This document shows, one piece after another, positions 1-50,013 of a stretch of DNA of 64,000 nt (positions within the stretch are counted from its first letter, which is position 1; each line of letters begins with the position of its first letter). Source of the DNA: Chondrilla cf. caribensis (taxonomy: Eukaryota > Porifera > Demospongiae > Chondrillida > Chondrillidae); assembly GCA_964020155.1 (NCBI GenBank), contig OZ026564.1:83501-147500 (forward strand). The letters run 5' to 3'. Under the pieces are notes generated by a model. The model did not search any database and had not been told where the DNA came from. It was given only the letters and a program-made list of their open reading frames with translations. The position numbers and the translations under genes are program-made.

Positions 1-71
1 TGTGACTGAGTATTGTGTTCAGTGACTGACATACGTAGTAATAGTAGTGATGTGTTCCATGTTCTGTGTAG

Positions 72-340
72 ATTGTGGCCGGTGTTTTATGAGTACGATG
101 ACCAGAAGAAGCTGGAGTCCTTCACCATGGTGGTGGAATATGCCCTTAGGGCACTGGTGAGTGACTGCAGATGGGAGTGGCTCCTACCCTTTTGGAGGTG
201 GGAGTGGCTTGTCCCTTGTTTATAATGGATGTAAACATGTACGTACGTATACGTGTGCACATGTATGTTGCTTGACCATTCCATGGTGCAGAAGCTCCAT
301 TATCCAAGGAGATAGTTTAATACAGTCCTCTGGTACATAC

Positions 341-390
<50 letters not shown>

Positions 391-831
391 GTGTGTTGTG
401 TGTTAGTGTGTTGTATGTGTGCATGTGTGTGCGTGTGTGTGACTATTGATGTACGTATCTCACCTGTGCCCTTTGTTCTGTCCTACCCTGTGCCTCAGGA
501 ATCAGATCCATTCTTCATCCCCTTCACGTTGACTGACTATGGCATGAACAAAGTAAGTGGAAGAGGTGAGGTGAGGTGAATCACTATAGGGTTTATGCTC
601 CTGTTGATGCCCACACAGGTTGAGGCTGAAGCCAGCTGTATTGGATATTTTCAGTACTTGTGGTGAGTGAGGGTGTGTGTGCTAGTGATGTGTGAGGGTG
701 TGTGTGCTAGTGATGAGTGAGGGTGTGTGTGCTAGTGATGAGTGAGGGTGTGTGTGCTAGTGATGAGTGGTGTGTGTGCTAGTGATGTGTGAGGGTGTGT
801 GTGCCTGTGGCTAAGGATGTACCACACACAC

Positions 832-876
<45 letters not shown>

Positions 877-2902
877 GGAATCAGCATTGTCTATTTCATT
901 GTTCTTTTAGTAATGATCTTAAGGAGTCCATCCCGTTACCAGAGCTCCGAACTTATGTCAGAGTAGTTCGTATACAATGTATGTGGGAGATGTATAAGCC
1001 TGATGCACACACACTCACACACACACACACACACATTCACACACACACATTCACACACACACGGACACACACACACACACACAAACACAAACACACACAA
1101 ACACACACGCACACACACAAACACACACAAACACAAACACACGGGAGACTTACTTGCTACCCACTTTTGCCTGTAGTAAAGCATGTAATAATTACAATGA
1201 GGACAGAAGGAGCACATTATATTATTGATATGTTTAAGAAGAAACAAAGTGAACACGTGAACATTACAGAAGCTATAAAGGAACGAGGAAATAAGAACAC
1301 ACGAGAGCTCAAGTACAGAGCAGCCATTGCAGACTACACTAGAGCTTTAAAACTAAGGTACAGCCCCTCCTGCTAGCTCTGGTGTTCACTGATAGTACAT
1401 ACATCCCTCCTGCTAGCTCTGGTGTTCACTGATAGTACATACCTCCCTCCTGCTAGCTCTGGTGTTCACTGATAGTACATACATCCCTCCTGCTAGTTCT
1501 GGTGTTCACTGATAATACATACATCCCTCCTGCTAGTTCTGGTATTCACTGATAGTACATGCATCCCTCCTGCTAGCTCTGGTGTTCACTGATAGTACAT
1601 GCATCCCCCCTGCTAGCTCTGGTGTTCACTGATAGTACATACATCCCTCCTGCTAGTTCTGGTATTCACTGATAATATCCACTTTATGTGTACGTATGTA
1701 TGCACACACATCAGTGACTCCCAGCAAACCTTCTGGATTAAGTATATTGTGTGAACGTCTTGTTATCTCCTGGTTAGTCCTTACAGTGAAACATTATATT
1801 GTAACAGAGCCATGTGCTATCTTAAGTGTCAGGACTTCTGGTAAGTGGGTGTGTCCTGAGTATGTTGTGGGTGTGCTACTGCGTATGTGCATATTTGCAA
1901 TATCGTGCATTACAGGTTGGCATGTATCGACAGTCAAAGAGCATATGTACTTAAACCAGACTATGACAAGGTGATGTGTGTGTATCCATTCTTTGAGGAT
2001 CATCTCTTGAGGGTCCTCTTTGGTGGTTCTCTCACAGGCTTACTATCGCTGCACTGATGCCTGGTTACACATGGGAGAATTGAGGTATGCTGCTATCATC
2101 AGCCAGATGGCAGCTAAAATATGTCGGTTTAGTTCTGACCTTGTGAAGCAGTCAAAAGAGATTAAAGAAATTTGGATAAAGGCCAAGTAAGCAGTTGTCC
2201 ATGATGTGGTGGTGTGTGTTGCTGTGAGCCCAGTCCTCTTGCTCCTTCACCTGGTGCAGGTTAGGTCATAAGGACATGGGGTTTGTGTACAAACAGTCAG
2301 ATCTTGAAAAGGGGTTTCCCGAGGTGTTCACGGAGCCAGAGATGCAGTGTGCAGAGTGTGTCAGTCAGGCAGAGAGACTGGGTCTGATTTATGATGGGTT
2401 ACCACGTGTGACTTTGTTCAAGGGTCTGCCAAATCCTCACGCAGAAGAAACCCAAGCTATGAAGGAGTGGTTAGCTCTACAAGGGAAGAAGGACAAGGAG
2501 AAGACACTGGCCATCACTGCTGGAGGAGAGACGCACACCAAGGAGAAAGGTACTGTGGAAATAAAGACTAAACTGACTAAAAAGCAGCGCACCAAGGCAG
2601 CCAAGAAGGAACAGATGGATAAAGCAGCTCTGACTAAGAAAGAAAGCTTTCGCTACTGCCAACCTGTGGATACTAAGGCCATTAAAAGAGTTTTTAGGAC
2701 CTTGTTTGAAATGGACAAGTGTGAAAAGGAAGGGAGAAGATTCAATGAAGATGATGTTGACCTTTCCAACTTCTCCTCCCCCGTTAGGACGTATTGTGAC
2801 ATGTCTCTTCCTGATGGGAGGAAGATGTACTTTGAAGCATTCAAACCTGATGGATATGTCTCTATTCGCATCGAGAGACAGCCTGATGAAGACAAAGATT
2901 GA
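72..2902 (+). CDS. TTC3-like TPR protein, 5' end outside window
   Basis: Exons read as 72-156, 499-552, 619-662, 911-978, 1177-1357, 1787-1840, 1916-1970, 2038-2186 and 2260-2902. Phases agree at every junction. The product has a WPVF block, then a TPR pair (about [20 protein letters not shown], then [12 protein letters not shown] and [14 protein letters not shown]), then a lysine/glutamate-rich tail ending in TGA at 2900-2902. The order of the WP motif, an alpha-helical stretch, and TPRs with an aromatic RC-DA-MGE motif resembles the N-terminal region of the E3 ligase TTC3. The gene stops soon after the TPRs, and no RING finger is present. Ligase activity is therefore not supported; a TPR protein-binding role is the safe statement. 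Upstream exons lie outside the window. The TTC3 link was judged by eye; another TPR co-chaperone-type protein is possible. Confidence 0.65.
342..440 (+). repeat. (GT)n microsatellite in TTC3-like intron 1
   Basis: Near-continuous GT dinucleotides on the sense strand between exons 72-156 and 499-552, decaying into TTAGTGTG variants towards the 3' side. Confidence 0.95.
663..870 (+). repeat. Donor-derived minisatellite plus (CA)n
   Basis: Starts at the donor after exon 619-662. Units of about 23 bp read GTGAGGGTGTGTGTGCTAGT with small changes, five copies to about 800. A (CA)n run at 822-870 follows, ahead of the next acceptor. The repeat unit contains the GTGAG donor sequence itself. Confidence 0.85.
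1001..1142 (+). repeat. (CA)n/(CAAA) microsatellite
   Basis: CA dinucleotides mixed with CACAAA units in the TTC3-like intron 979-1176, upstream of the acceptor at 1176. Confidence 0.95.
1358..1677 (+). repeat. 40-bp minisatellite, about 8 copies
   Basis: Unit begins CCCTCCTGCTAGCTCTGGTG and ends in GATAGTACATACAT. It starts within a few bases of the donor at 1358. Copies differ by single substitutions (C/T in GCTAGCTC, A/G in CATACAT), as expected of unequal exchange. Confidence 0.95.
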
Positions 2903-3055
2903 GCTCCCTCCGATTAACCCCTTTCTTATTACTACTCACGCATTCATGGTAGAACTTTTTGCATTTTTATCGTGCTACGAGACACCGGCTGGTGGAAGGC
3001 ATATAATGAGCTGTAATAATTACAGGGTCTTACTCTGTCTTGTCGTAGTCACAGT

Positions 3056-3575
3056 ATGGCGGGCGCCAGTGCCGTTGCAGACATAAAGCCGTGGGTTTCT
3101 TCCTTGGTGGTGTCTACGTTCGGCGTCAATAGACCAGATGTAGTAGAAAGTGTGTTAAAATGCTTATCTGAAGAGCTAAAGCGAAAACAGACTCTTGGTG
3201 AGGGCCGGCCTTTTCGTTTTGTGTACCTTAAGTAGGTAGTACTATGGTAGTACTGACCTACGTGAGCGGCACCTCGGGCTTATCCCTCTGTCCCCGATGT
3301 TATGTCCCGCTGCAGAGCAAATCAAACCTTTGATCGGGAATGTGTCTGTGGCTACTGATTTCGTGGATGCTGTTTATAAACGTTTCTTGGAACTGAAGAC
3401 GTCACAATTGCAAAAGTCAATTAGTAGTACCTTGAAGAAGAGACCCTCTGAGGTGAGCCCTCCTCTATATTAGTCTCTTTCATGAAGCATCACTCAAACA
3501 GTCTATGAATACATGTAGCCCAGCACCTTGGATGGCAATCAGTCAAAAGTAAAGAGAAGGTACGTAGGTAGATGT

Positions 3576-3617
<42 letters not shown>

Positions 3618-5533
3618 GTAGGTATTCATGATCAATACATCATGCAATCTGAGTGGAGTATGTCATTCAGTTACTCTTGGCTTGTGTATTCTTGTAGCCG
3701 GTTTGAGCCGACAGACTCTTCTCAAGATGTTCTTGCCACTACAATGAAGATAGTCGAGGAGAAGCAAAAAGCTGTGAAAAAGATGTTTGCCCAGCATGGC
3801 ATTCCAGTCCACGCAGGATCAACTTCTGAGAATTTGAGGAAGGCTGCCGAACTGCAGGCAAAGATACAAGCACAGCTGAAGGATAACCCTGCTCTTGTAA
3901 GCTGATCTCCTACATGTGTTGTACACATATGTACGTACATGTAGCTCGTCTACTCTGGATTCTCATCATCTCTCATTTCTACAGTTGTCTGGAGCAAGTA
4001 AACAAGACGAAGGAAAGTATGTCTTATAGTCCCTATGTATATGTTGGGTTGTCGTGACAACAAGATACGTATATTGATAACTTTCACTACATTCAATGTG
4101 GTGTGCGTATGTCATGGGTACCATAGTGTGTGCAAGTCACTGTACCATAGTGTGTGCAAGTCACTGTACCATAGTGTGTGCAAGTCACTAGCCTGTTGAA
4201 CGAGACTTGATGGGATATGTGCACACACACACACACCACCACCACCACCACCACCACCACCACCACCACCACCACCTAGGCTACACACAGTTGTTCACAC
4301 AACAACGGAGAAGACCAGCAAGTTAATGTTGGTCCACACGTGTATACGTATGTGTCTGCATTACTGACTGTTAGGTGAAGTTCCTCCTCTTGTGCTGCAG
4401 GGGCATGTCTGTGCTAGTGGATGCGGAGGGCCGTACAGTGGACTTGTCTGGTAAGACAGTGCAGCTCCCTCTACGACGACCCACCGTCATGGTGAACATC
4501 CGAGCCCAAAAGAGGGACCAGCTGGAGAAGGTCTCTCGTAAAGTCGTGCAGGAGGTCCCTGATGAGTCTAGTCCTTACTACGACCCTAGATTAGAGTGAG
4601 TGTCGTACACTGAATGGGTGTGTGTGATAGGCGTGTGTTGGGTGTGTGATAGGCGTGTGTTGGGTGTGTGATAGGCGTGTGTTGGGTGTGTGATAGGCGT
4701 GTGTTGGGTGTGTGATAGGCGTGTGTTGGGTGTGTGATAGGCGTGTGTTGGGTGTGTGATAGGCGTGTGTTGGGTATGTGATAGGCGTGTGTTGGGTGTG
4801 TGATAGGCGTGTATTGGGTATGTGATAGGCGTGTGTTGGGTGTGTGATAGGCGTGTATTGGGTGTGTGATAGGCGTGTGTTGGGTGTGTGATAGGCGTGT
4901 ATTGGGTGTGTGATAGGCGTGTATTGGGTGTGTGATAGGCGTGTGTTGGGTGTGTGATAGGCGTGTATTGGGTGTGTGATAGGCGTGTGTTGGGTGTGTG
5001 ATAGGCGTGTATTGGGTGTGTGATAGGCGTGTGTTGGGTGTGTGATAGGCGTGTATTGGGTGTGTGATAGGCGTGTGTTGGGTGTGTGATAGGCGTGTGT
5101 TGGGTGTGTGATAGGCGTGTGTTGGGTGTGTGATAGGCGTGTATTGGGTGTGTGATAGGCGTGTATTGGGTGTGTGATAGGCATGTATTGGGTGTGTGAT
5201 AGGCGTGTATTTGATGTGTGATTGGCAGAACTTGTATTTGAGTACAGTGCTAATGATGTCCTTGTGTGCGGCCTACAGTGTTGGCTCCACTGCTCGCCAG
5301 ACAAAAGCTTTCAAGTTCAATGAACCTGGGAAGTTCATAAAGATAGCCCAGACTCTGAGAGCCAAGGCACAGCTGGAGAAACTCCAGAACGAGATAGCAA
5401 CTACCGCTAAGAAGACAGGTATCTCAGCAGCCACTCGATTGGCTCTCATCACTCCTGCTTTTGACAGTGAAGACGACTTAGTTCCTGAGGTGGAGTGGTG
5501 GGATGCACAAGTGCTCGCCACTGGGAGGTGTGT

Positions 5534-5585
<52 letters not shown>

Positions 5586-6605
5586 CACAATTGAGTACTG
5601 TGCTCTGTAGATACCCTCCTCGTGTTGAAGATTTGTCTAAAGACGACTTTAAAGACTTGTCCAACTTAGTAGAACACCCTATCCCTGTGTACCCCCCTGG
5701 GGAACCCAAAGCTTCCAAAGAATTACCAATATACCTTACAAAGGATGTAAGTGTATATACCAAACACATCACACACTGGACACACACCACACACTGCACA
5801 CATTGCACACACTGGACACACACCACACACTGCACACACATCACAATGCACACACACTGCACACACATCACACAATGCACACATATCTCGTGCTAGTACA
5901 CGTGTTATGTACGTATGCATGAGTTAGTTGTCATGGTAAGGTATAAGATGGGTGTGTTTATAGGAACGCAAGAAGCTCCGCAAGCAGCATCGTCGTGAGG
6001 TGGAGCAAGAGAAACAGGAGAAGATCCAGCTGGGGTTGATGGAGAGACCAGAGACCAAAGTGAAGATATCCAATTTAATGAGAGTCCTCAAGACTGAGGC
6101 CGTACAAGACCCAACCAAGGTGGAGTCCCATGTGAGGGCTCAAATGGCAGCCAGGCAGAAGTGAGCCACACCCACTACACCACATCACACCATGCCCACC
6201 ACACCCACTACACCACATCACACCATGCCCACCACACCCACTACACCACGCCCACCACACCATATCCACCACACCCACTACACCACACCTACCACACCCA
6301 CTATACCATGCCCACCACACCCACCACTCTTATTCTTTTGTACATACATACACTCTGATGCTGGACTCTGGTAGGAAACATGAAAGTGACAATCTTTCTC
6401 GCAAGCTGACCAAGGAACAGCGCCGAGTCAAGACCATAAGAAAGTTGGCAGAAGACACCACTCATGGTGTTCATGTCAATGTGTTTCGCATCAAAGACAT
6501 GTCCAACCCCTCAAACAAGTTCAAGGTGGACACCAATGCTCAACAGCTTCACCTCACTGGGTGCCTTATTCTGAATAAGGAACTCAACTTGGTGATTGTT
6601 GAAGG

Positions 6606-6658
<53 letters not shown>

Positions 6659-6825
6659 TGTGTGTGTGGTTAAAGTGGTGTGTCATTCGGAGTTATGACT
6701 ATCCCAGGTCCAAAGTGCCTTAAAAAGTATCGTAATTTGTTGATGAGAAGAATAAAATGGAATGTTGACAAACGAGGTCGAATCGCTGAAAGTTAGTTGA
6801 AATCACTACTTGCACCTTCTTATCT

Positions 6826-6882
<57 letters not shown>

Positions 6883-7318
6883 CTGTTTACGTGTATGGGT
6901 TTCTGGGAGTGTGTGTAATATGTGAGGTTGACTTTGCATATTAGTATTCTACACGTGTTCACATACGTACACACCTTACTTTCTTGTCACACCTATCCTT
7001 TGTGTGTGTAGCTGAGGGTGATGAAGATGCTGTAGGCAATCAATCCTCCTGTCATCTTGTTTGGGAGGTGAGTTGCTTCTCCAGACCCTCCTTCAGCCAC
7101 CTCTACAGACCATGTGTATCCATCCTATGATCACTGCATATGTGTATTCTATACCTGTATACACGTAGGGTATTAGGGAAACCAGGAGTTTCTACACCTG
7201 GTCCATAAGGCAGTGCAAGAGTGAGCAGCAGGCTAAAGACCACTTGAAGAAAGTGGGTGCAGAATTCTACTGGGACTTGGCACTTAGTGGTGCCATCATT
7301 GAGAAGGACGATGAATGA
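3056..7318 (+). CDS. PRPF3: U4/U6 small nuclear ribonucleoprotein Prp3
   Basis: Prp3 is a component of the U4/U6 and U4/U6.U5 spliceosomal snRNPs in the nucleus and contacts the U4/U6 RNA duplex. Thirteen exons keep frame: 3056-3197, 3316-3452, 3519-3559, 3698-3896, 3985-4016, 4401-4595, 5279-5527, 5611-5746, 5964-6160, 6375-6607, 6708-6791, 7012-7067 and 7169-7318. Exons 1-2 encode a PWI-like N-terminal domain ([18 protein letters not shown]). The PRP3 domain follows ([55 protein letters not shown]). The C-terminal DUF1115 domain starts around [17 protein letters not shown] and ends [20 protein letters not shown]. The ATG at 3056 was chosen because it opens the PWI region and lies 153 bp after the preceding gene. 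Introns 6, 7 and 10 carry tandem repeats close to or exactly at their donors. No frame breaks were seen. Confidence 0.96.
4098..4277 (+). repeat. 24-bp triplicate and (CA)n(CCA)n run
   Basis: In PRPF3 intron 5: three to four copies of TACCATAGTGTGTGCAAGTC at 4120-4190, then (CA)n followed by about 14 CCA triplets at 4222-4277. Confidence 0.9.
4610..5222 (+). repeat. 22-bp minisatellite, about 27 copies (PRPF3 intron 6)
   Basis: Unit GTGTGTGATAGGCGTGTGTT plus GG, with a frequent GTGTATT variant. It fills almost the whole intron 4596-5278 and begins 15 bp after the donor. Confidence 0.97.
5528..5584 (+). repeat. (GT)n starting at PRPF3 exon 7 donor
   Basis: Exon 7 ends ..CTGGGAG and the intron starts directly with GTGTGTGTGTATGTGTG. 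The donor GT is the first unit of the microsatellite. Confidence 0.93.
5757..5885 (+). repeat. CACACTG/CACACAT interspersed repeat
   Basis: About 10-12 bp CA-rich units (CACACTGGACACACACCACA type) in PRPF3 intron 8. Confidence 0.85.
6161..6332 (+). repeat. CACACCCACTAC-type minisatellite in PRPF3 intron 9
   Basis: Irregular units of CACACCATGCCCACCACACC. The array follows the donor at 6161 and runs towards the acceptor at 6374. Confidence 0.88.
6608..6668 (+). repeat. (GT)n starting at PRPF3 exon 10 donor
   Basis: Exon 10 ends GTTGAAGGAG and the GT run begins with the donor dinucleotide. A second GT run at 6827-6880 lies 35 bp after the exon 11 donor. Confidence 0.93.
6827..6880 (+). repeat. 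(GT)n in PRPF3 intron 11
   Basis: Uninterrupted GT dinucleotides shortly downstream of the donor at 6792. Confidence 0.95.
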
Positions 7319-7452
7319 TAATAACCGAGGGTGATGATGAATGGTGGTGTCAGCTGTGTGAATATCAATGAACTTCTGTGTTGGTTGCGACTGTTACGAT
7401 AGGAGTCGTGCTGCGGTTGATTCGGATCCGTGATGACGCAATCCAATCAAAT

Positions 7453-9044
<1,592 letters not shown>

Positions 9045-9362
9045 CAGTGTGTTGTCGTACTGATCACTGAGTTATTGCTTGGTTGTCAGTGTTTAATGGT
9101 CAATTGTATCTATCAGTCTTATTTATGAAAGAATAATTTATAATGTAAAAGTTAAGCATTCTGAGTCTGGTAGTTCAAGTTCGGATTGTTTCAATAGGAT
9201 AACTCGACAGCCAAGTGATGGTAGTTTGCGTGAGGTAGGTTTTCTCTGTTGATATTGATTGGACTCTAGGGTTAGGGTTAGGGCTACTGTATGCTCGAGA
9301 GTCCAATTGCGAGTTCAAATCGGATATGGAATCGGGTCTCAGATCTCGCCACTAGATTGAAA
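9045..9362. other. Intergenic, RFK to GTF2H4, with telomere-like motif
   Basis: 318 bp between the RFK stop and the GTF2H4 start. It must hold the RFK 3'UTR and the GTF2H4 promoter. At about 9269-9284 there is a short run of about 2.5 TTAGGG units, too short to call a telomere relic. Nothing else is recognisable. Confidence 0.5.
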
Positions 9363-17535
<8,173 letters not shown>

Positions 17536-18119
17536 TCACTTTGAAATAATTGTTGTAGCGTGGGACTGTATTCTCTGATGAGTGGGGAGGGGTGAGGCCA
17601 AACAGAAGCGTAACATGCTGAACTGTAAATATTTTCAGAAGTGTGTGTTACCGTTACCCATCCAAGTATGGGAAATATAAGAAAAAGAATACATTATCTT
17701 CATGTCGGTAATAACTGCTGCTTTAATTTCAGCTAGATTTCACTGCAGTAGAACTCGCTAACTTCAATCAATCAATCAATCGATCCATCCATATGGATAT
17801 ATATCTCCCACACTGGAGTTCATTCCTATATAATCACAAAAAGAAAAAGTGTGCCAAGTCTATCTAAATTGTCGGACCATCTTAGGCGGGGTCTTCCTCT
17901 TGATCTTTTCCTTTCCATCTGTCCCTTGAAAACTCTTCTTCACTCTATCCCGGCTCATCTCCTCTGATCTAGCTTTCCACTTTTCTGCTTCCTTTTCGCC
18001 ACGTCCAAACTCCCTCTTGCTCTAACCTGTCCCTTATATCCTCATTTCTTAATCGATCCAATCTACTCACCTCTTTAATCCTCCTCAAAACATACATCTG
18101 TGTGGCTGCTAACTTATAT
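17536..18119. other. 3' flank of GTF2H4, intergenic
   Basis: Holds the GTF2H4 3'UTR, a short AATC run at 17,763-17,780 and a C/T-rich stretch at 17,890-18,070 (CTCCTCTGATCTAGC type). No gene was recognised on either strand. Confidence 0.5.
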
Positions 18120-18955
18120 AATATACTATAGTGAGTGGTATTAGTATACTGTAGTGAGTGGTATTAGTATACTGTAGTGAGTGGTATTAGTATACTGTAG
18201 TGAGTGGTATTAGTATACTATACATAGGCGGCGGAACAGGGGGGGCCAGGGGGGCCTTGGCCCCCCCACTCATCACAAAGGTGGGGCCAAGAATGTCTAT
18301 GTAGAGTATTGCATGCATGGACACAAGTGCAATATTAATCATGAGTTCAGCACCAAGGCCCCCCCACTTGCCAAAACATTCCTCCACCTATGTATAGTGA
18401 GTGGTATTAGTATACTATAGTGATTGGTATTAGTATACTATAGTGATTGGTATTAGTATACTATAGTGAGTGGTATTAGTATACTATAGTGAGTGGTATT
18501 AGTATACTATAGTGATTGGTATTAGTATACTATAGTGATTGGTATTAGTATACTATAGTGATTGGTATTAGTATACTATAGTGAGTGGTATTAGTATACT
18601 ATAGTGATTGGTATTAGTATACTATAGTGAGTGGTATTAGTATACTATAGTGAGTGGTATTAGTATACTGTAGTGATTGGTATTAGTATACTATAGTGAG
18701 TGGTATTAGTATACTATAGTGAGTGGTATTAGTATACTGTAGTGATTGGTATTAGTATACTATAGTGAGTGGTATTAGTATACTATAGTGAGTGGTATTA
18801 GTATACTGTAGTGATTGGTATTAGTATACTGTAGTGAGAGGTATTAGTATATTGTAGTGAGTGGTATTAGTATATTGTAGTGAGAGGTATTAGTATACTA
18901 TAGTGGATGGTATTAGTATACTTTAGTGATTGGTATTAGTATACTATAGTAGACA
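18120..18955. repeat. 23-bp minisatellite, about 28 copies
   Basis: Unit TATAGTGAGTGGTATTAGTA plus TAC, with GAGTGG/GATTGG and TATAG/TGTAG variants. It lies between the convergent gene ends and is split once by the MITE at 18,223-18,392. Confidence 0.96.
18223..18392. mobile_element. 170-bp MITE-like element with TATA target duplication
   Basis: Starts CATAGGCGGCGGAACAGG and ends ATTCCTCCACCTATG; these are imperfect terminal inverted repeats of about 15 bp. It interrupts the array so that TATA is present on both sides (18,219-18,222 and 18,393-18,396), where an intact unit has it once. Subterminal G-runs (GGGGGGGCCAGGGGGGCC) pair with C-runs near the other end. No coding capacity, so it is non-autonomous. 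The superfamily was not assigned. Confidence 0.8.
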
Positions 18956-19379
18956 TATGGTAAATATTATCAGCATATCACTGAGCTGTGTTGCCTGGTC
19001 CACAGACCCCACATGCATCAACTGCTGACACTAGTGAATTTTTGATGTCTATTAATATTATGTAATGAAAAATGCAAACCTCGATCCTATGGTGATATTT
19101 TATAGCTTTCTATATACTATAGCAATGTAATAATAACATCAAATCACGTTAATTAAACCTGCGTAGTGTATTTGTGTAATGATAGTCTGAAAAAAAATTA
19201 TGATACATTTAAAGTATAATATTTCCCAGTTAATCTAAAATTATAAAAATCAATACTAAGTTCATGGACATGTGCATGGACTACCTTGTGATGATCATGT
19301 GATGATCATGTGATGATCATGTGTTGAGTGTTGTAATATTGTGTGGGTTCTTATCTAATCCCCTGTCTCTACTTGTCAC
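18956..19379. other. AT-rich intergenic stretch
   Basis: AT-rich, with three copies of GATGATCATGT at 19,289-19,322 next to the 3' end of the minus-strand gene. No ORF of note. Confidence 0.5.
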
Positions 19380-47980
<28,601 letters not shown>

Positions 47981-48459
47981 CGCGCCGCGTTCGCTGTCGC
48001 TCCTGAACTCCCTCCTAGCTGTCACTGGTCGATGTTATTATATAGGTTGTTTTCATTCAGTTCACCCCCTCGCATCCAGCGTGGAATGACAAAGATGCTC
48101 GGGAAGACGTACATGTGCTTGGAAAAGAATGTCAACACGCAGAGCACACCTGGTGCAGACGAATACAGACCGGCTTCACTGACGCGCTCGAATGTTTACA
48201 GAACGAGTTCAATTACAGTAGACAGCACAGTACATCTTCGCGCTCCAGGTAGACTGCGTACGTCCAGCTCGAAATTCGAGAGGAGGAACACGTCGTTATC
48301 TCCTAGCTACGGATATTTTTACTACATGTAGAATAGCACGAGCAATGACGGTCATCGTAAAATAATGCGAATACTTGTAGTATCGATGTAACGATACAGC
48401 TGTGGACAGATCAAGTGTCACAAAGGTTTGTTGCGCATGTGGAACATGTCCAGTTGTCT
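47981..48459. promoter_or_regulatory. Upstream region of the distal first exon
   Basis: Richer in CpG than the flanks; expected to hold the promoter of the minus-strand gene. No clear TATA box placed relative to a start. Open frames here match nothing known. Confidence 0.4.
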
Positions 48460-48497
48460 CACTAAGGCGTTAATAAAATGCTATTAACGCCTTAGTG
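48460..48497. repeat. Perfect 16-bp inverted repeat (hairpin)
   Basis: CACTAAGGCGTTAATA, a 6-nt spacer AAATGC, then the exact reverse complement TATTAACGCCTTAGTG. Not flanked by a poly-T or a coding 3' end, so it is not an obvious terminator. It could be a palindromic protein site or a small foldback relic. Confidence 0.85.
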
Positions 48498-49672
48498 CAG
48501 CCTGAGATCGCGTTATCACATGACTATCTCGTGATTTAGTCGGGTGATTACGCAAGATAATCGATCGAAGTTCGGAAATATGTAGCAAAGATAATATATG
48601 TTCGGCGTTTCTGTACCACTTTAATCCTTATTTTCTTTGATTTAAACCCTTTTCAAGAGGTTTAGATAAAAAAATAGAAATTATTTTCGACTGCGTATTC
48701 CGTTTCAGACAATTTGGGAGATAGAGCGCAGCTATTGAAATAAAATACGATTAGTAATGGAACATTTTCAGTTACATTCAGGCATCAGAAGTGCAAAAAG
48801 ATGATGAAATGAAGGTATACGATCATAATTCCGTCATATATCAGTGCGTACCTCGATGGTCTTCTGTGCCTCGCTTCAGCTCCCATTTGTCTTTCTTCTC
48901 AAAACGATCGAAAAATTATTATCAATTCTATCATTATAAATATTAAAAGTTCAAAATAAACAATCAATTGGGCCAAAAAGGTATCGAAACAATCTCAAAG
49001 ACGTTAACACTAACACTTGATATCGACGAGATTATGACGTAAGCCACTTAGTCACATGACAATCATGTGATAAATGGCATCGGCAGTGGATCGCATCAGT
49101 GGAATCAGCAATGTTGAGGGGGGTTTTGATCCAAGCTACCTAGGATCAATTTGATTGCTTTAATACTGATAACGGACAACGATTCAACTTTTCACCGAGG
49201 GGGATTTTGATTCGTTCTTCCATTCGAGAGTTATTAGCGAGAATTCGCGGTAAGTTCTTACGATTTACCATATTTTCGTTAATATCTCACTAAGTCTTAG
49301 TTGTATCAAAATCCCCCTCGGTAGACTTTTAGATAATGCATTTGTGTATCTAAAACCCAGATATGGTGTCATTTGGAGTTCTCTTAACAAATCCCCGCTC
49401 AAAAAACTACTTTTTATAAGCCTATTTTAGTGCCGATTTTCTCCGTAGTTATAAAGCGAATTACTACAGAAAGCTCTAAAATCAAAGTTTATGTCCTTAA
49501 ATGTTGTCTCCAAAAGGTTTCGTGTCGTTTTCTTCTTCTCAAACAAAAATAGAAGCTCTTGAATATAACGAAAATTCGCCGACCGCTGAAGCCATAAAAG
49601 TGCTAATGGACATGTCCCACATGCGTGGGTTACAGAGGTACAGATCATCTCAAAATTACCTGTACAGCTATG

Positions 49673-49673
<1 letters not shown>

Positions 49674-49718
<45 letters not shown>

Positions 49719-49753
49719 GCGCACGCACGCACACACACACACACACACCCGCG

Positions 49754-49822
<69 letters not shown>
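49674..49822. repeat. (CA)n with CGCGCACGCA interruptions
   Basis: CA dinucleotides broken twice by CCCGCGCACGC, intergenic. Confidence 0.95.
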
Positions 49823-49826
<4 letters not shown>

Positions 49827-49963
49827 CTATGCATGTGATGGAGTATGATGTATTTAGATACATACACCCGCATGATGTACAGAAATATTTTCGTAATAAT
49901 TTTTCGATTAATTTTGTTTATAAACACTCTTCGATTAACGTCTCGGGACGTATGTTAATCCCG

Positions 49964-49965
<2 letters not shown>

Positions 49966-50010
<45 letters not shown>
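49966..50010. repeat. (TA)n microsatellite
   Basis: About 22 TA units, the only long TA run in the window. Confidence 0.96.

Positions 50011-50013
<3 letters not shown>

Noticed and set aside
4591..5304. 237-codon HTQYTPI repeat protein
   Set aside because: 22-bp minisatellite of PRPF3 intron 6, read on the antisense strand.
9268..9285. Interstitial telomere (TTAGGG)n
   Set aside because: Only about 2.5 units; expected by chance in a repeat-rich genome.
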